From positions 372,001 through 436,000 of the forward strand of contig NZ_VCEK01000004.1 in assembly GCF_005862235.1 (NCBI RefSeq): DNA of 64,000 nucleotides, given 5' to 3'. Made by a program: the position numbers and the translations under genes. Positions 35,122 to 43,669 of the stretch are shown in pieces; position 1 is the stretch's first letter, and the number at the start of each line of letters is the position of its first letter. Source of the stretch: Saccharomonospora piscinae (GTDB taxonomy: Bacteria > Actinomycetota > Actinomycetes > Mycobacteriales > Pseudonocardiaceae). The notes beneath the pieces were generated by a model, which worked only from the letters and a program-made list of their open reading frames with translations, had not been told where the DNA came from and made no database searches.

Positions 35122-35891
35122 GTGGACCCGGCTCGCCCCGGCTGCTGGTGTTCGGCGACTCGCTGAGCTTCCACGGCCCGGAGGGCGGCCATCCCGCCGA
35201 CGACCCGAGGCTGTGGCCGAACGTCACCGCGCGGGAGCTGGGCGGGCACGCCGAACTCGTCGCGGGCACCGGGTGGACCGCCCGGGACGCCTGGTGGTCG
35301 ATGACCGGTGATCCGAGGGTGTGGGCCGAGCTGCACCGCGCCGACGTGGTGGTGCTGGCGGTGGGCAGCATGGACACGCTGCCGTCGCCGCTACCGACCT
35401 ATCTGCGTACGGGCCTGCGGTACCTGCGGCCCGACCGGGTGCGCCGGGTGGCTCGGCTGGCATACCTCTCCGTGCAACCCGCGCTGTCGGTGGTCCTGCG
35501 CGGACGTCCCCCCGCGCTTCCGGCACGGTTGACGGTGCGTTACCTCGACACGGCCGTGTCCGCACTGCGCGTGCTGCGGCCGACGCTTCCCGTGGTGGGA
35601 TGGCTACCGTCGGTCCATCGTGCCGCGTCGTACGGATACGTGCAGGCGAACCGGCCACGGGCTGCCGCCGCCGTCAGCCGCTGGGCGGCGGGCGCCGGGG
35701 TTCCGCTGCTGGACGTGCCCGCCGTGGTGGGACGGCACATCGACCACGGGCGCGGCAATCCCGACGGAATGCACTGGGGGTGGGAGGGCCACGCCCTGGT
35801 CGGGCAGGCCATGGCCACTCTGATCGGGCCGCTGGTGACCCGCCCGCGGCACGACATGACCGGCTCCGAGGCGGTCGGGCACGTAGGCTGA
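35118..35891 (+). CDS. octT: SGNH hydrolase-fold acyltransferase, probable diglucosylglycerate octanoyltransferase OctT
   Basis: 257 aa, SGNH fold with GDSLSFHG (Ser15) near the N-terminus and a late His in GMHWGWEGHALVG. It sits where M. tuberculosis has Rv2418c (OctT), which octanoylates diglucosylglycerate in methylglucose lipopolysaccharide synthesis, right after gpgP. No signal peptide, in keeping with a cytosolic role. The GTG at 35118 overlaps the gpgP stop (GTGA), so the two are coupled. Confidence 0.85.
   Translation: MSGPGSPRLLVFGDSLSFHGPEGGHPADDPRLWPNVTARELGGHAELVAGTGWTARDAWWSMTGDPRVWAELHRADVVVLAVGSMDTLPSPLPTYLRTGLRYLRPDRVRRVARLAYLSVQPALSVVLRGRPPALPARLTVRYLDTAVSALRVLRPTLPVVGWLPSVHRAASYGYVQANRPRAAAAVSRWAAGAGVPLLDVPAVVGRHIDHGRGNPDGMHWGWEGHALVGQAMATLIGPLVTRPRHDMTGSEAVGHVG
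35884..35889 (+). promoter_or_regulatory. -10 box, leaderless start of degV
   Basis: TAGGCT lies across the end of octT and ends 6 nt before the GTG at 35896. Confidence 0.45.
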
Positions 35892-35895
35892 CCGC

Positions 35896-36741
35896 GTGCC
35901 GGTCGCGGTTGTCACGGATTCCACAGCTCATCTGCCCGAAGGGTTCGCCGAGAGGCACGGTGTCCGGGTCGTTCCCCTGCACGTGCTGGTCGACGGTGTG
36001 GCCTCACCCGACGGCGTCGAGATGGGGCCCGAGGCGCTCGCAGAGGCGCTCGGACAACACCGGATCGTCACCACGTCCCGGCCCACGCCGGGGGAGCTCG
36101 CGGCCGCCTTCCGCAACGCGCTCGCCGACGGGGCGGACTCGGTCGTGTCGGTGCATCTGTCGAAGAAGCTGTCCGGCACGTGGGAGGCGGCGGTGGTGGC
36201 CGCGCAGGAGGTCGGCCCCGACCGGGTCAGGGTCGTCGACTCCCGCAGCACCGCCATGGGGCTGGGATTCGCCGCGTTACGTGCGGCCGAGGAAGCCCAC
36301 CGGGGCGGTTCGGCGCAGGACGTGGAGCGTGTCGCCGTGGCCACCGCGGGCCGCGCGGAGACGTTCTTCGCGGTCGAGACCCTCGACTACCTCCGCCGGG
36401 GTGGGCGCATCGGCCCCGCTGCCGCACTGCTGGGCACCGCGCTCGCCGTGAAACCCGTGCTGCACATCGCGGACGGGGAGATCCGTCCGTGGGAGAAGGT
36501 GCGCACCATGCAACGGGCGACCAACCGGCTGGTCGAGCTGGCCGCCGACGCGGCGGCGGGCGGTCCGGTCGATCTCGCCGTGCATCATCTCGCGTCACCG
36601 GAGCGGGCCGCCGAGCTGGCCACGCGACTGGAGGAGCGGTTGCACCGGTCCGCGGGATGTGTGGTGTCCGAACTCGGTGCCGTTGTCGGCGCGCACACGG
36701 GGCCCGGCGTGCTCGGCGTCGTGGTGCAGCGCGTGGAGTGA
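35896..36741 (+). CDS. DegV family fatty-acid-binding protein
   Basis: 281 aa. DegV domains bind fatty acids and in Firmicutes (FakB) present them to a kinase. Motifs: VVTDSTAHLPEG, TSRPTPGEL, SKKLSGTWEAA, DSRSTAMGLG and ETLDYLRRGGRIG. Located after octT as in mycobacteria (Rv2417c). The link to the octanoyltransferase next door is suggestive, since both handle acyl groups. Confidence 0.93.
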   Translation: MPVAVVTDSTAHLPEGFAERHGVRVVPLHVLVDGVASPDGVEMGPEALAEALGQHRIVTTSRPTPGELAAAFRNALADGADSVVSVHLSKKLSGTWEAAVVAAQEVGPDRVRVVDSRSTAMGLGFAALRAAEEAHRGGSAQDVERVAVATAGRAETFFAVETLDYLRRGGRIGPAAALLGTALAVKPVLHIADGEIRPWEKVRTMQRATNRLVELAADAAAGGPVDLAVHHLASPERAAELATRLEERLHRSAGCVVSELGAVVGAHTGPGVLGVVVQRVE

Positions 36742-36763
36742 GCGGTACCGGTCGGTGACCGGG

Positions 36764-36790
36764 TTATCCACAGCCCTGGAGTTGTCCACA
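36764..36790 (+). promoter_or_regulatory. Pair of DnaA boxes upstream of comEA
   Basis: TTATCCACA (36764-36772) and TTGTCCACA (36782-36790), same orientation, 18 bp apart start to start. The first is the classic DnaA box, the second the common actinobacterial form. They lie about 42 bp upstream of the putative -10 box of comEA. Confidence 0.7.
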
Positions 36791-36831
36791 GGCTCGACAA
36801 GACGCCCTCGCCACGAGGCGACGGCGGGCCC

Positions 36832-36837
36832 TAGCGT
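36832..36837 (+). promoter_or_regulatory. -10 box, leaderless start of comEA
   Basis: TAGCGT ends 7 nt before the GTG at 36845. Confidence 0.4.
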
Positions 36838-36844
36838 CGAATGC

Positions 36845-37834
36845 GTGTTCGAGACAGGACGTGCGAGGCGAAACCCGAATCCGCGACGTGACGAGATCGA
36901 CCGAGACGACGGCAGGGGCCCTGACCTCACTCGCGAGTCGCCAGTGGACGGTGGCGGCGAGGGCGGTGAGCGCGGGGAGCGCGGTGATGGTGACGCCGAC
37001 CGGATTCGCGCCGGGCCGAGGGTCCGGCTGGCACAACTCGCCGCCCAGGCAGCACGACGACCGGCTCGGTCCCCGCGCCACGCGGCGACCGAGCCGGGTG
37101 ACGACCACAGCTCCGTGCGGGGTGCGGGCAGTCTCGTCGAACGCTGGCTTCCCCGCGGTGACCGCGCCACCAACCCCCGGCGACGTCTCGCGATCGGAGC
37201 CGTCGCGGCCGGGGTGGTCACGGTGGTCGCCGTGGCGGCGACCGTGCTGGGAACCCGACCGGAGCCCGAACGTGCTCCGGATCTGCCCACGGTGCGGGAG
37301 GTCACGGAGGTGGGCGCGGCTTCACACTCGGTCGCCTCGGCCGCGGCGTCCCCGACGACGTCCGAGCGGGCGACTCCCACCTCACTCGTCGTCAGTGTCG
37401 TGGGTACCGTCGCGGAGCCTGGCCTGATCACCGTACGGTCCGGTGCACGCGTCGCGGACGCGATCGAGCGAGCGGGAGGCGCCGCCGACGACAGCGATCT
37501 GCTGGCGGTGAACCTGGCGCGCCGGGTGTCGGACGGGGAACAGATCTACGTCGGGGTGACGCCACCTCCGGGGGTGCCCGCCGAGCCACCGGAATCCGGC
37601 GCGTCCGGTCCGGTCACGACGAGCACGGCGGGCACGGCGGGCACCGTGGATCTCAACACGGCCGACGAGGGGCTGCTCGACACGCTTCCCGGCATCGGGG
37701 AGGTCATGGCCTCGCGCATCCTCGACTGGCGCGAGCGGCACGGTCGCTTCACCTCCGTGGACCAACTTCGCGAGGTGGACGGGATCGGTGACAAGCGTTT
37801 CGCTCGCCTGTCCGGTCTGGTGTCCGTCGGATGA
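36845..37834 (+). CDS. comEA: ComEA-family DNA-binding competence protein
   Basis: 329 aa. A charged, disordered cytoplasmic part of about 115 residues precedes one membrane helix (RRLAIGAVAAGVVTVVAVAATVLG), an SLBB domain (VVGTVAEPGLITVRSGARVADAIERAGG) and a C-terminal helix-hairpin-helix (DLNTADEGLLDTLPGIGEVMASRI). It should bind double-stranded DNA outside the membrane for transfer to ComEC. The GTG at 36845 is chosen from its -10 spacing; the N-terminus is rich in acidic and basic residues without family support. comEC follows after 12 bp. Confidence 0.9.
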   Translation: MFETGRARRNPNPRRDEIDRDDGRGPDLTRESPVDGGGEGGERGERGDGDADRIRAGPRVRLAQLAAQAARRPARSPRHAATEPGDDHSSVRGAGSLVERWLPRGDRATNPRRRLAIGAVAAGVVTVVAVAATVLGTRPEPERAPDLPTVREVTEVGAASHSVASAAASPTTSERATPTSLVVSVVGTVAEPGLITVRSGARVADAIERAGGAADDSDLLAVNLARRVSDGEQIYVGVTPPPGVPAEPPESGASGPVTTSTAGTAGTVDLNTADEGLLDTLPGIGEVMASRILDWRERHGRFTSVDQLREVDGIGDKRFARLSGLVSVG

Positions 37835-37846
37835 GCGCGGTCGGAC

Positions 37847-40348
37847 ATGGTGATCAGAGCCTCCGCCGGGGTGGGCGAGGGGACCGCGCGAACGCACGAC
37901 TGGCGGTTGGTTCCCGCCGCGATGACGGTGTGGACGGGCGCTCTGCTCGGACTGTTGTGGGGGTGGTGGGCATGTCTGGTGGCCGGTCTGCTGGGCTGCG
38001 GCGCCGCTGTGGCGCTGGCGCGAACCGTGTCCCGGGACGGTCGGCCCGGCACGCGCCGATGGCGGCCCGCGGCGGTGGTTCTGCTGTTCTGCGGGCTGCT
38101 GCTGGCGTGGCCGACCGCCGACCGGCTCGCGGAGGCGGAGCGGGACCCGCTGCGCGCGCTCGCGCGGTCGGGCGCCGAGACGACCCTGTCGGTCGTGGTG
38201 ACCGAGCGCCCTCGCGCGTTGCGCTCGGCAGGCTACGCGGGCTCGCCGGGCGGCGCTCGATCGGTGCTCGTGGCGGCGGATGTCGTCTCGGCATCCACGA
38301 ACGGCGAGACCGTGAGATCACGGGGCCGGGTGGTCCTGATCGGACCGTCGCCACCGTGGACCGGTGTGGTGCCGGGCCAGCGTGTCGAGGTGAGGGCCGA
38401 ACTGGCTCCCCCACGGCCGCACGAGCTGACCGTCGCCGTCGGCTTCGTCCGCGAGGGGATCGAACGCGAGAATCCGGCGCCGTGGTGGCAGCAACAGGCG
38501 GATTCCCTCCGGACGGCGCTGCGGGCCGTGTGCGGTGTGCTGGCGGAGGAGGAGGCGGGCCTGCTTCCGGGGCTCGTGGTCGGCGACACGGGCGGGTTGC
38601 CGGAGCGCGTCGAGCAGGAGTTCCTCGACGCGGGAATGTCGCACCTCACGGCCGTGTCGGGCTCCAACGTGGCCATCCTGTGCGGCGCGGTGCTGTTGCT
38701 GGCCCGGGGTGTGCGGTGCGGGCCCCGGCTGGCCGCTCTCCTGGCCGGGGCGGCGTTGCTCGGGTTCGTCGTGCTCGTGGGCTACGAGCCCAGTGTGCTC
38801 CGGGCCGGTGTGATGGGCGCGGTGGGTCTGGGCGCGCTCGTGCTGGGGCGGCGTGGCTCAGCCCTGCCCGCCCTGGCCGTCGCGGTGGGGGCGCTGGTGC
38901 TGTACGACCCCGCGATGGCCGTCAGCATGGGTTTCACGCTGTCGGTCGTCGCGACGGCGGGGCTGGTACTCGTCGCTCCGGTCTGGTCACGAGCGCTGGG
39001 GCGCCGGGGAGTGCCCGCCGGCGCGTCCCAGGCGCTCGCTGTGCCCATCGTGGCCTTCCTCGCGACCGCTCCCGTCATCGCGGGAATGGTCGGCGAGGTG
39101 AGCCTCGTGTCGATCGTGGCCAACCTCGTGGCGGCGCCTGTCGTCGCCCCGGTCACTGTCGTGGGTGTGTCGGCGGCGGCACTCGCGCCGATGTGGCCCG
39201 GCGCGGCCGAGTTGCTGGTGCTGGTTGCCTCGCCCGGTGTGAGCTGGTTGATCGTGGTGGCACGCCAGGCCGCTGCCGTGCCGGGCGCGGTGCTGCCGTG
39301 GCCGTCCGGCTGGTGGGGAGGGCTCCTGGCCGCGCTCGTGGTGGCGGCGCTGGGACTCGCGGTGTGGCACCGGCGGGCGCGGCTGGTGGTGGCGCTGCTG
39401 CTGGCCGGGTCACTGCTGGTCCTGGTTCCCGTGCGGGTGGTGGCGCCGGCGTGGCCACCGGAGCGCTGGGCGCTCGTCGCCTGCGATGTGGGCCAGGGCG
39501 ACGGCCTGGTGCTCGCTACCGGGGAGCCCGACCGTGCTGTTGTCGTCGACACCGGTCCCGACCCGGCGCTGCTCGGCCGTTGTCTGGACCGGCTCGACAT
39601 CACGCGGGTGCCGCTGGTGGTGCTCACCCACCTGCACGCCGATCACGTCGGTGGCCTGGCCGCGGTGTTCGAGGGGCGCACCGTCGGCGGGGTGGCCGTG
39701 GGATCGGGCCGTACGCCGCGGTGGGCCTGGCGCGAGGTCGCCGGCACCGCGGCCGAGCACGGTGTCCCGCTCGTCCGGCTTGCCGAGGGAGACCGGTTCG
39801 GGTGGGACGAACTCCGCGTCGACGTGCTCGCGCCGCCGGGGCGGACGTCAGGTGCCGCCGTCGACAACACGGACGGCACCGAGGTCAACAACACCTCGGT
39901 CGTGCTGCGGGCCACCACCGCGGCGGGGCGCGTGCTGCTCACCGGCGATGTGGAACTGGCCGCACAGGCGCGGCTGCTGACCGGGGAAGCCGATCTGCGT
40001 GCGGACGTGCTCAAGGTGCCGCACCACGGCAGCCGCTACACCCTGGCGGCCTTCCTTGCGGCGGTGTCGCCGCGCATCGCCGTCACCAGCGTGGGCGCGG
40101 ACAACACCTACGGCCACCCCAGCCCGGTGACACTGCGGGTGCTGCGCGGGCTGGGCGCACTGATCGCCAGGACCGACACCGGAGGTGACACCGCAGTGGT
40201 CAACCAGGACGGTGAGCCCGCAGTGGTCCGAAGAGGACCGTCGCGGCGGGGCAGGGTCAGTCGTCGAGCGCGGACTGCACGGCCTCCACCGACGGTGGCA
40301 CGGTCGCCTTGGGGCCCACCCGGTCACCGAGCGCGTCGAGGGTCTTGA
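37847..40348 (+). CDS. comEC: ComEC/Rec2-family competence protein
   Basis: 833 aa. N-terminal membrane segments and DUF4131-like region (1-190), the ten-helix Competence domain (about 230-500) and a C-terminal metallo-beta-lactamase domain (from about 540; HLHADHVGG at about 595-603, VPHHGSRY). It forms the DNA-uptake channel and may degrade one strand. The last 30 residues are Arg/Pro-rich, unlike the family, and are encoded by the region overlapping the convergent thrC gene by 92 bp. The start at 37847 lacks a good ribosome-binding site; it probably depends on coupling to comEA. Confidence 0.92.
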   Translation: MVIRASAGVGEGTARTHDWRLVPAAMTVWTGALLGLLWGWWACLVAGLLGCGAAVALARTVSRDGRPGTRRWRPAAVVLLFCGLLLAWPTADRLAEAERDPLRALARSGAETTLSVVVTERPRALRSAGYAGSPGGARSVLVAADVVSASTNGETVRSRGRVVLIGPSPPWTGVVPGQRVEVRAELAPPRPHELTVAVGFVREGIERENPAPWWQQQADSLRTALRAVCGVLAEEEAGLLPGLVVGDTGGLPERVEQEFLDAGMSHLTAVSGSNVAILCGAVLLLARGVRCGPRLAALLAGAALLGFVVLVGYEPSVLRAGVMGAVGLGALVLGRRGSALPALAVAVGALVLYDPAMAVSMGFTLSVVATAGLVLVAPVWSRALGRRGVPAGASQALAVPIVAFLATAPVIAGMVGEVSLVSIVANLVAAPVVAPVTVVGVSAAALAPMWPGAAELLVLVASPGVSWLIVVARQAAAVPGAVLPWPSGWWGGLLAALVVAALGLAVWHRRARLVVALLLAGSLLVLVPVRVVAPAWPPERWALVACDVGQGDGLVLATGEPDRAVVVDTGPDPALLGRCLDRLDITRVPLVVLTHLHADHVGGLAAVFEGRTVGGVAVGSGRTPRWAWREVAGTAAEHGVPLVRLAEGDRFGWDELRVDVLAPPGRTSGAAVDNTDGTEVNNTSVVLRATTAAGRVLLTGDVELAAQARLLTGEADLRADVLKVPHHGSRYTLAAFLAAVSPRIAVTSVGADNTYGHPSPVTLRVLRGLGALIARTDTGGDTAVVNQDGEPAVVRRGPSRRGRVSRRARTARPPPTVARSPWGPPGHRARRGS

Positions 40349-41519
40349 GTCCGTCACCGGTGATGAGCAGCACCGTCTCGGCGTCGGGGTCGATCGACCC
40401 GGACTCGATGAGCTTCTTCGCCGTCGCGACGGTGACGCCGCCCGCGGTCTCGGTGAAGATACCTTCGGTACGTGCCAGCAACCGGATGCCCTCCACCACC
40501 TCGTCGTCCGTGACGTCCTGGATGGCGCCACCGGTGCGGCGCACGGTGTCGAGCACGTAGGGACCGTCGGCGGGATTGCCGATCGCCAGGGACCGCGCGA
40601 TGGTGTCCGGGCGTACCGGCTGCACCACGTCGTGGCCGTCGCGGTAGGCCGAGGAGACCGGTGAACACCCCGTGGCCTGGGCGCCGAACACCCGGTACGG
40701 GCTCGCCTCCACGAGCCCCAGCTCGCCCAGCTCCCGGAATCCCTTGTCCACCTTGGTCAGCTGCGAGCCGGAGGCGATGGGAACGACGATCTGCTCGGGG
40801 AGCCGCCAGCCGAGTTGCTCGGCGACCTCGAAGGCGAGCGTCTTCGAGCCCTCGGAGTAGTACGGACGCACGTTGACGTTGACGAAGGCCCACGACTCGT
40901 GCTCGGCCGCCAGTTGGGTGGCCAGCCGGTTCACGTCGTCGTAGTTGCCGTCGACCGCGAGCAGCGCGCCGTCGTACACCGCCGTCGTGAGCACCTTGGC
41001 GCGTTCCAGCGACGACGGGATCAGCACCACCGAACGCCAGCCCGCCCGTGCCGCAGCGGCGGCGACGGCGTTCGCGAGGTTGCCGGTCGACGGGCAGGCC
41101 AGCGTGTCGAAGCCGAACTCCCGTGCGGCCGCCAGCGCGACGGCGACGACGCGGTCCTTGAAGGAGTGGGTCGGATTGCCCGTGTCGTCCTTGACCCAGA
41201 GCCGCCGCACTCCCAGCGCCTTCGCGAGCCGGTCGGCGCGCACCAGCCGGGTACAGCCGGGCTCGGTGTTCGGCGTCTGCTCGACGGTGGTGGGCACGGG
41301 CAGCAGCTTCTTGTAGCGCCAGATGTTGCGCGGCCCGGATTCGATGTCCTCACGGCGTACCCGGCCGAAGTCGTAGGCGACCTCGAGCGGCGAGAAGTCG
41401 TGGGGTGAGACGAACTCGGGGGCCAGGGGCTGGCGGTGGCCCTCTTCCTTGGAGATCAACTCCGCGGCGGGGCCGAGGTTCACGGCGCGGGGGGAGGGCG
41501 TGGGCGCAACTGCGGTCAT
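40257..41519 (-). CDS. thrC: Threonine synthase (long form)
   Basis: 420 aa PLP enzyme converting O-phosphohomoserine to threonine. PLP Lys is Lys121 in NPTHSFKDR; PSTGNLANA and VPIASGSQLTK follow. At about 420 aa with an N-terminal extension it differs from the roughly 360-aa mycobacterial ThrC, so the organism may have a second copy elsewhere. The ATG at 41519 follows GGAAGG. A SAM-I riboswitch precedes the start, and its closing stem abuts that ribosome-binding site. The 3' end overlaps comEC. Confidence 0.92.
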   Translation of the reverse strand: MTAVAPTPSPRAVNLGPAAELISKEEGHRQPLAPEFVSPHDFSPLEVAYDFGRVRREDIESGPRNIWRYKKLLPVPTTVEQTPNTEPGCTRLVRADRLAKALGVRRLWVKDDTGNPTHSFKDRVVAVALAAAREFGFDTLACPSTGNLANAVAAAAARAGWRSVVLIPSSLERAKVLTTAVYDGALLAVDGNYDDVNRLATQLAAEHESWAFVNVNVRPYYSEGSKTLAFEVAEQLGWRLPEQIVVPIASGSQLTKVDKGFRELGELGLVEASPYRVFGAQATGCSPVSSAYRDGHDVVQPVRPDTIARSLAIGNPADGPYVLDTVRRTGGAIQDVTDDEVVEGIRLLARTEGIFTETAGGVTVATAKKLIESGSIDPDAETVLLITGDGLKTLDALGDRVGPKATVPPSVEAVQSALDD

Positions 41520-41532
41520 CGCGAGGTCCTTC

Positions 41533-41663
41533 CTCATCTGTCCCACTGACTGCGGGTCGGAATTGGCACCGATGCCGTCAGCTACCTCGCGGGATCCGAG
41601 ATGACAGGCTGACGCCGGTTGCCGGGGCTTCAACGGGCCGTTCCCTCTGCCCCTCTGGATGAG
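41533..41663 (-). promoter_or_regulatory. SAM-I (S-box) riboswitch controlling thrC
   Basis: Read on the minus strand, the region has the S-box core in order: P1 5' arm CTCATC, CAGAGGGGCAGAGGGAACGG, CCCGTTGAAGCCCCGGCAACC, then GGTGCCAATTCCGACC, and P1 3' arm GATGAG. P1 pairs 41658-41663 with 41533-41538. The 3' arm is followed at once by GGAAGGACC, the thrC ribosome-binding site, so SAM binding should hide it and switch translation off. Confidence 0.92.
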
Positions 41664-41766
41664 CTGTTCAGTTGTGGCCGCCGCAGGCTCGTGCCCCGGC
41701 GTCGATCCGAAGCCTACGACACTCGATCGCCCGCACGCCATGCCCGTGCGGGACAGCTCACCGTGG

Positions 41767-41772
41767 CAGGAT
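41767..41772 (+). promoter_or_regulatory. -10-like box, leaderless start of holA
   Basis: CAGGAT ends 6 nt before the GTG at 41779. Confidence 0.3.
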
Positions 41773-41778
41773 CGGGGG

Positions 41779-42759
41779 GTGACCCGCCCCTCGACCACAC
41801 CGCCACCGCTGAACCTGGTGCTCGGTGACGAAGAACTGCTCGTCGAACGGGCCGTACGGCAGGCGCTCGACACCGCCCGGCTCTCCGATCCCACGGCCGA
41901 CGCCACCCGGGTGCGGGTGAGCGAACTCACGCCGTCGCAGCTCGCGGAGCTGGTGAGCCCGTCGCTGTTCAGCGAGGGCCGCGTCGTCGTGCTCGACGGT
42001 GCGCAGGACATGTCGCAGGAGAACGCCGACGCCCTGCTGGCGTACGTCGCCGAACCCGCCGACGGTGTCGTCCTCGTGGTGGTGCACAACGGCGGGGGCC
42101 GCAGCAAGGCGGGCAAGGCGCTGCCCGCCGCGCTGCGCAAGGCGGGTGCGGTCGTCACGGACTGCCCGAAGATCACGAAGCCAGCAGACCGGGAGTCCTT
42201 CGTGCGCGCGGAGGTCCGCAGGGCCGGCGGCCGGATCGACGCACCGGGGCTGCTGGCCCTCATCGACGCGGTCGGCACCGACCTGCGTGAGCTGGCGTCG
42301 GCGGCGGCACAGCTGGTGGCCGACTCGGGCGGCTCGGTGGACGAGGAGGCCGTGCGGCGTTACCACCGGGGCCGGGCGGACGTGACCGGTTTCCAGGTCG
42401 CGGAGAAGGCTGTGGCGGGCGACCGGGCGGCAGCGCTGGAGTCCCTGCGCTGGGCTCAGCAGATCGGTGTCGCCCATGTCCTGCTCGCGGACGCGCTGGC
42501 GGACGCGGTGCGTACCATCGCCAAGGTCTCGGCGGCCGGACGGGGTAACCCGAACCAGCTGGCCGGGGAACTCGGCATGCCACCGTGGAAGATCCGCAAG
42601 GCGCAGGGCCAGTCCCGTGGCTGGAGCGCGCCGGGCCTCGCCGTCGCCATGCGGGTCGCCGCGCGGGTGAACGCCGAGGTCAAGGGAGCGGCGGCCGATC
42701 CGGGGTACGCGATCGAGCGCGCGGTCCTCGACATCGTGGCCGCACGGCAGCGGCGGTGA
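41779..42759 (+). CDS. holA: DNA polymerase III delta subunit
   Basis: 326 aa. Clamp-loader subunit that opens the sliding clamp. Typical start LNLVLGDEELLVERAVRQAL, domain II (SQENADALLAYVAEPADGVVLVVVHNG) and helical C-terminal part (GELGMPPWKIRKAQGQSRGW). The GTG at 41779 gives the normal N-terminus; longer in-frame extensions would run into the thrC riboswitch region. rpsT converges from the other side, as in mycobacteria. Confidence 0.95.
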   Translation: MTRPSTTPPPLNLVLGDEELLVERAVRQALDTARLSDPTADATRVRVSELTPSQLAELVSPSLFSEGRVVVLDGAQDMSQENADALLAYVAEPADGVVLVVVHNGGGRSKAGKALPAALRKAGAVVTDCPKITKPADRESFVRAEVRRAGGRIDAPGLLALIDAVGTDLRELASAAAQLVADSGGSVDEEAVRRYHRGRADVTGFQVAEKAVAGDRAAALESLRWAQQIGVAHVLLADALADAVRTIAKVSAAGRGNPNQLAGELGMPPWKIRKAQGQSRGWSAPGLAVAMRVAARVNAEVKGAAADPGYAIERAVLDIVAARQRR

Positions 42760-42778
42760 CCGGATCCGGTGCCGGAGA

Positions 42779-42819
42779 CGACGAATCCCCGGGCGCCGGA
42801 GCGCACCGGGGATTCGTCG
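42779..42819. terminator. Bidirectional terminator between holA and rpsT
   Basis: CGACGAATCCCCGG (42779-42792) pairs perfectly with CCGGGGATTCGTCG (42806-42819), a 14-bp stem with a 13-nt loop centred between the convergent genes. No T-run on either side. Confidence 0.8.
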
Positions 42820-42831
42820 AGAACGGCTGCC

Positions 42832-43092
42832 TCAGAGGCTGTTCACGCGCCGGGCCATTGCGGACTTCTTGTTCGCGGCCTGGTTCTTGTGGATGACGCC
42901 CTTGCTCGCGGCCTTGTCGAGCTTGCGACCGGCCTCGCGCTGCATCTCGGCGGCCTTGGTCTTGTCGCCCGAGGCGGCGGCGTCGCGGAACTTGCGGATC
43001 GCCGTCTTCACCGCCGACTTCTCCGACTGGTTGCGCAGGCGACGCTTCTCGTTGGTCTTGATGCGCTTCATCTGCGACTTGATGTTGGCCAC
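42832..43092 (-). CDS. rpsT: 30S ribosomal protein S20
   Basis: 86 aa, normal length, Lys/Arg-rich three-helix bundle ([21 protein letters not shown]). Binds 16S rRNA early in 30S assembly. The GTG at 43092 has AAGGAG about 8 nt upstream. Single-gene transcript on the minus strand. Confidence 0.98.
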   Translation of the reverse strand: MANIKSQMKRIKTNEKRRLRNQSEKSAVKTAIRKFRDAAASGDKTKAAEMQREAGRKLDKAASKGVIHKNQAANKKSAMARRVNSL

Positions 43093-43267
43093 GGGGGCGC
43101 TCCTTCATCCTTCGGCGGTGTTGGTCCTGCGCCGCGTTCGATCGGCCCCGGACCGGGAAGGCCCGGGTTTCCTCCCTTGCGGAATGCCACACGGCGACAG
43201 CTGACCAGCCTAGCAACGCGGCGGGTGCGGCGAGAACCACACCCCGTCGTCGCGGGTACGTGAGACG

Positions 43268-43657
43268 GTGGTGCCCATGGACGTGTTGAGCAGCCGTTTT
43301 CTGTTGAAGCCCGCGGACCCGGCCGTGACCACGGCGTTCTACCGCGATGTGCTGGGCTTGGCGGTGTACCGCGAGTTTCCCGTCGGGACCGTGTTCTTCC
43401 TCGGTGGGGGACTGCTGGAGATCGTGGGGAGCGGTGAGCAGGGCCGCACGGCGGACGTGGCGTTGTGGCTTCAGGTGAGGGACCTCGACACGGAGGTGGC
43501 GACGCTGCGCGAGCGCGGTGTCGTGTTCGACCGGGAGCCGCGACGGGAGCCGTGGGGCCTGGACGAGGCGTGGCTGAGCGACCCCGACGGCACCCGGATC
43601 GTGCTGGTGCAGATCCCCGCCGACCACCCCCTCAGGGTCGACGTCCGTACGCCCTGA
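43268..43657 (+). CDS. VOC-family (glyoxalase/bleomycin-resistance-like) protein
   Basis: 129 aa with paired beta-alpha-beta-beta-beta modules: LKPADPAVTTAFYRDVLGLAVYREFPVGTVFFLGGGLLEIVG, then VRDLDTEVATLRERGVVFDREP and LSDPDGTRIVLVQ. Typical metal ligands of the fold cannot all be assigned and the substrate is unknown. Starts GTG 43268, GTG 43271 and ATG 43277 are all possible; none has a strong ribosome-binding site. Confidence 0.85.
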   Translation: MVPMDVLSSRFLLKPADPAVTTAFYRDVLGLAVYREFPVGTVFFLGGGLLEIVGSGEQGRTADVALWLQVRDLDTEVATLRERGVVFDREPRREPWGLDEAWLSDPDGTRIVLVQIPADHPLRVDVRTP

Positions 43658-43669
43658 GGGGTGCCTCAG
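43654..43669. terminator. Small hairpin between convergent VOC and methyltransferase genes
   Basis: CTGAGG (43654-43659) and CCTCAG (43664-43669), a perfect 6-bp stem with a 4-nt loop spanning both stop codons. Confidence 0.4.

Noticed and set aside
35560-35580. A copy of the repeat core GCCGTGTCCGCA inside octT
   Set aside because: Single, within conserved coding sequence, without the GTAG step or a tandem partner.
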